From Struthio camelus (lineage: Eukaryota; Chordata; Aves; Struthioniformes; Struthionidae): a DNA stretch of 64,000 nucleotides. Below are positions 63,101-64,000 of this stretch, in pieces. Location: the NCBI RefSeq assembly GCF_040807025.1, contig NC_090952.1:3426001-3490000 (forward strand), written 5' to 3'. Every line of letters begins with the position of its first letter. Position 1 is the stretch's first letter. The translations under genes and the position numbers were made by a program. The notes beneath the pieces were generated by a model. It made no database searches. It worked only from the letters and a program-made list of their open reading frames with translations, and had not been told where the DNA came from.

Positions 63101-64000
63101 TTGCAACTTTAGAGTTATGGACAAAGCTATAATTTAGGTTATAAAAGGGGCAAGATAACACAGGAGCATGCTTTCTTCTAACGGCACAGAAAGATGGCAA
63201 GACTGTTTTAAAGATTCATGATGAAAGGGTTTTTAAAAATATTCCTTGTTTTGAGCCTTTTTTTTTTTCTTTTTTTCCAAATCAGCTTAGTCCTTCAGGG
63301 TCCACTAAGGAGGAGTTAAGTTTGGATTCAGCTCGCTCTTCTGAGACAAACTGCCTGGGCAGGAGGCAGTGACTTGAGGCAGGAGTAGATTGTAGAGTGC
63401 ATTCAGATATATAAATATATGATCTGGCCCTGGAGCCCACGTGCCAAATAGTGAGTTTGGAAAAGAGCTTGTTTCAATGTCTCAGACTAGCTAGCCATCT
63501 CTTTCCAACTTAAAGGGCATAAACCCACTGAAGACGCTAACGTTTCCTCTCTGTGTATAACAGGGCTCTGACTGCAAAATAGTATCACACCTACTTTCTG
63601 CCACCCTGTCTGTCTCCCTGAAGAGCTTGCAGGCGAACTAGAGAGCAGAAATTGGTGTTAGTCTACACTGAATATGTGACCAAATGCAACAGGGCCCTGA
63701 CATCAGGGCCTGAACTTCACACAACAGTCCTGATACCTTTGGAAATCCCACTGGGTCCCTTATTTTCTCCAAATCACTCTTTGGAGATAGGTGTCTCAGA
63801 ACTAGCTATAGAAGGATCCTAATGTACCTATCCTCTTAAATAATACCTCGATTATGTGCCTGCATTGGAGAACCTTGCTTTGACTCTCTTGTACCAGCCA
63901 ATGTGAGGTAGCACAAGGTAGCTCAGCCCCAGGAGAACTACAGAGATTATTGCTATGCGTTGTATATGATTCCTTCATAAAGCTTCAGACAACTGCTTAG
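60150..64000. other. Downstream intergenic sequence, no gene seen
   Basis: The longest frames are on overlapping strands at about 60641-61096 and 61647-62243. They have no recognisable motifs and lie in pyrimidine-rich sequence. A small hairpin lies at 62431-62452, an AT-rich patch near 63405-63422 and a T-rich run near 63259-63278. Confidence 0.55.
62431..62452. repeat. Short inverted repeat
   Basis: CACTAAC and GTTAGTG face each other across an 8-base loop (AATTGGTC). No function is implied. Confidence 0.7.

Overview
The window looks like vertebrate nuclear DNA, most likely from a sauropsid (a bird or another archosaur). It has intron-rich genes with GT/AG splice junctions, degraded CR1-type LINE tails, simple repeats and long non-coding stretches. 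There are no operons, tRNAs, rRNAs, CRISPR arrays or bacterial-type signals.

There are four supported protein-coding loci. (1) About 1.6-21.9 kb, plus strand: the 3' part of a gene for a divergent EXOC1 (SEC3) paralog of the exocyst. Its N-terminal exons lie outside the window or were not found. (2) About 30.0-32.5 kb, plus strand: GLOD5, a small glyoxalase/VOC-fold protein in three coding exons. (3) About 43.0-40.1 kb, minus strand: an ACOD1/IRG1-type cis-aconitate decarboxylase, the itaconate-forming enzyme, in four coding exons with all expected catalytic residues. (4) About 50.6-59.7 kb, plus strand: ten exons whose phases chain into one 874-residue reading frame. It encodes three tandem acetate-transporter-like (GPR1/FUN34/YaaH, SatP) membrane domains followed by a YrdC/Sua5 (threonylcarbamoyl-AMP synthase) domain.

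Locus 4 is the most notable feature. The AceTr family is known from bacteria, archaea, fungi and protists and, as far as I know, has no human member. Here it is triplicated in one chain, fused to a YrdC domain, and placed head-to-head with an itaconate-producing enzyme. A plausible but untested idea is a small organic-acid module: ACOD1-like makes itaconate and CO2, the AceTr array moves a short mono- or dicarboxylate, and the YrdC domain senses or uses ATP, bicarbonate or an amino acid. GLOD5 lies upstream of the pair. The gene order differs from the human positions I know for these families, so the ACOD1 here may be a paralog.

The rest is introns and intergenic DNA: CR1 fragments at about 3.0-3.8, 17.65-17.9 and 19.6-20.1 kb, a TG and a CA microsatellite, a GC- and CpG-rich block with a roughly 90-bp repeat near 36.0 kb, and long stretches in which I see no gene. 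All exon boundaries were read by eye from frame, homology recalled from family knowledge, and splice consensus. None was confirmed by RNA or database search.
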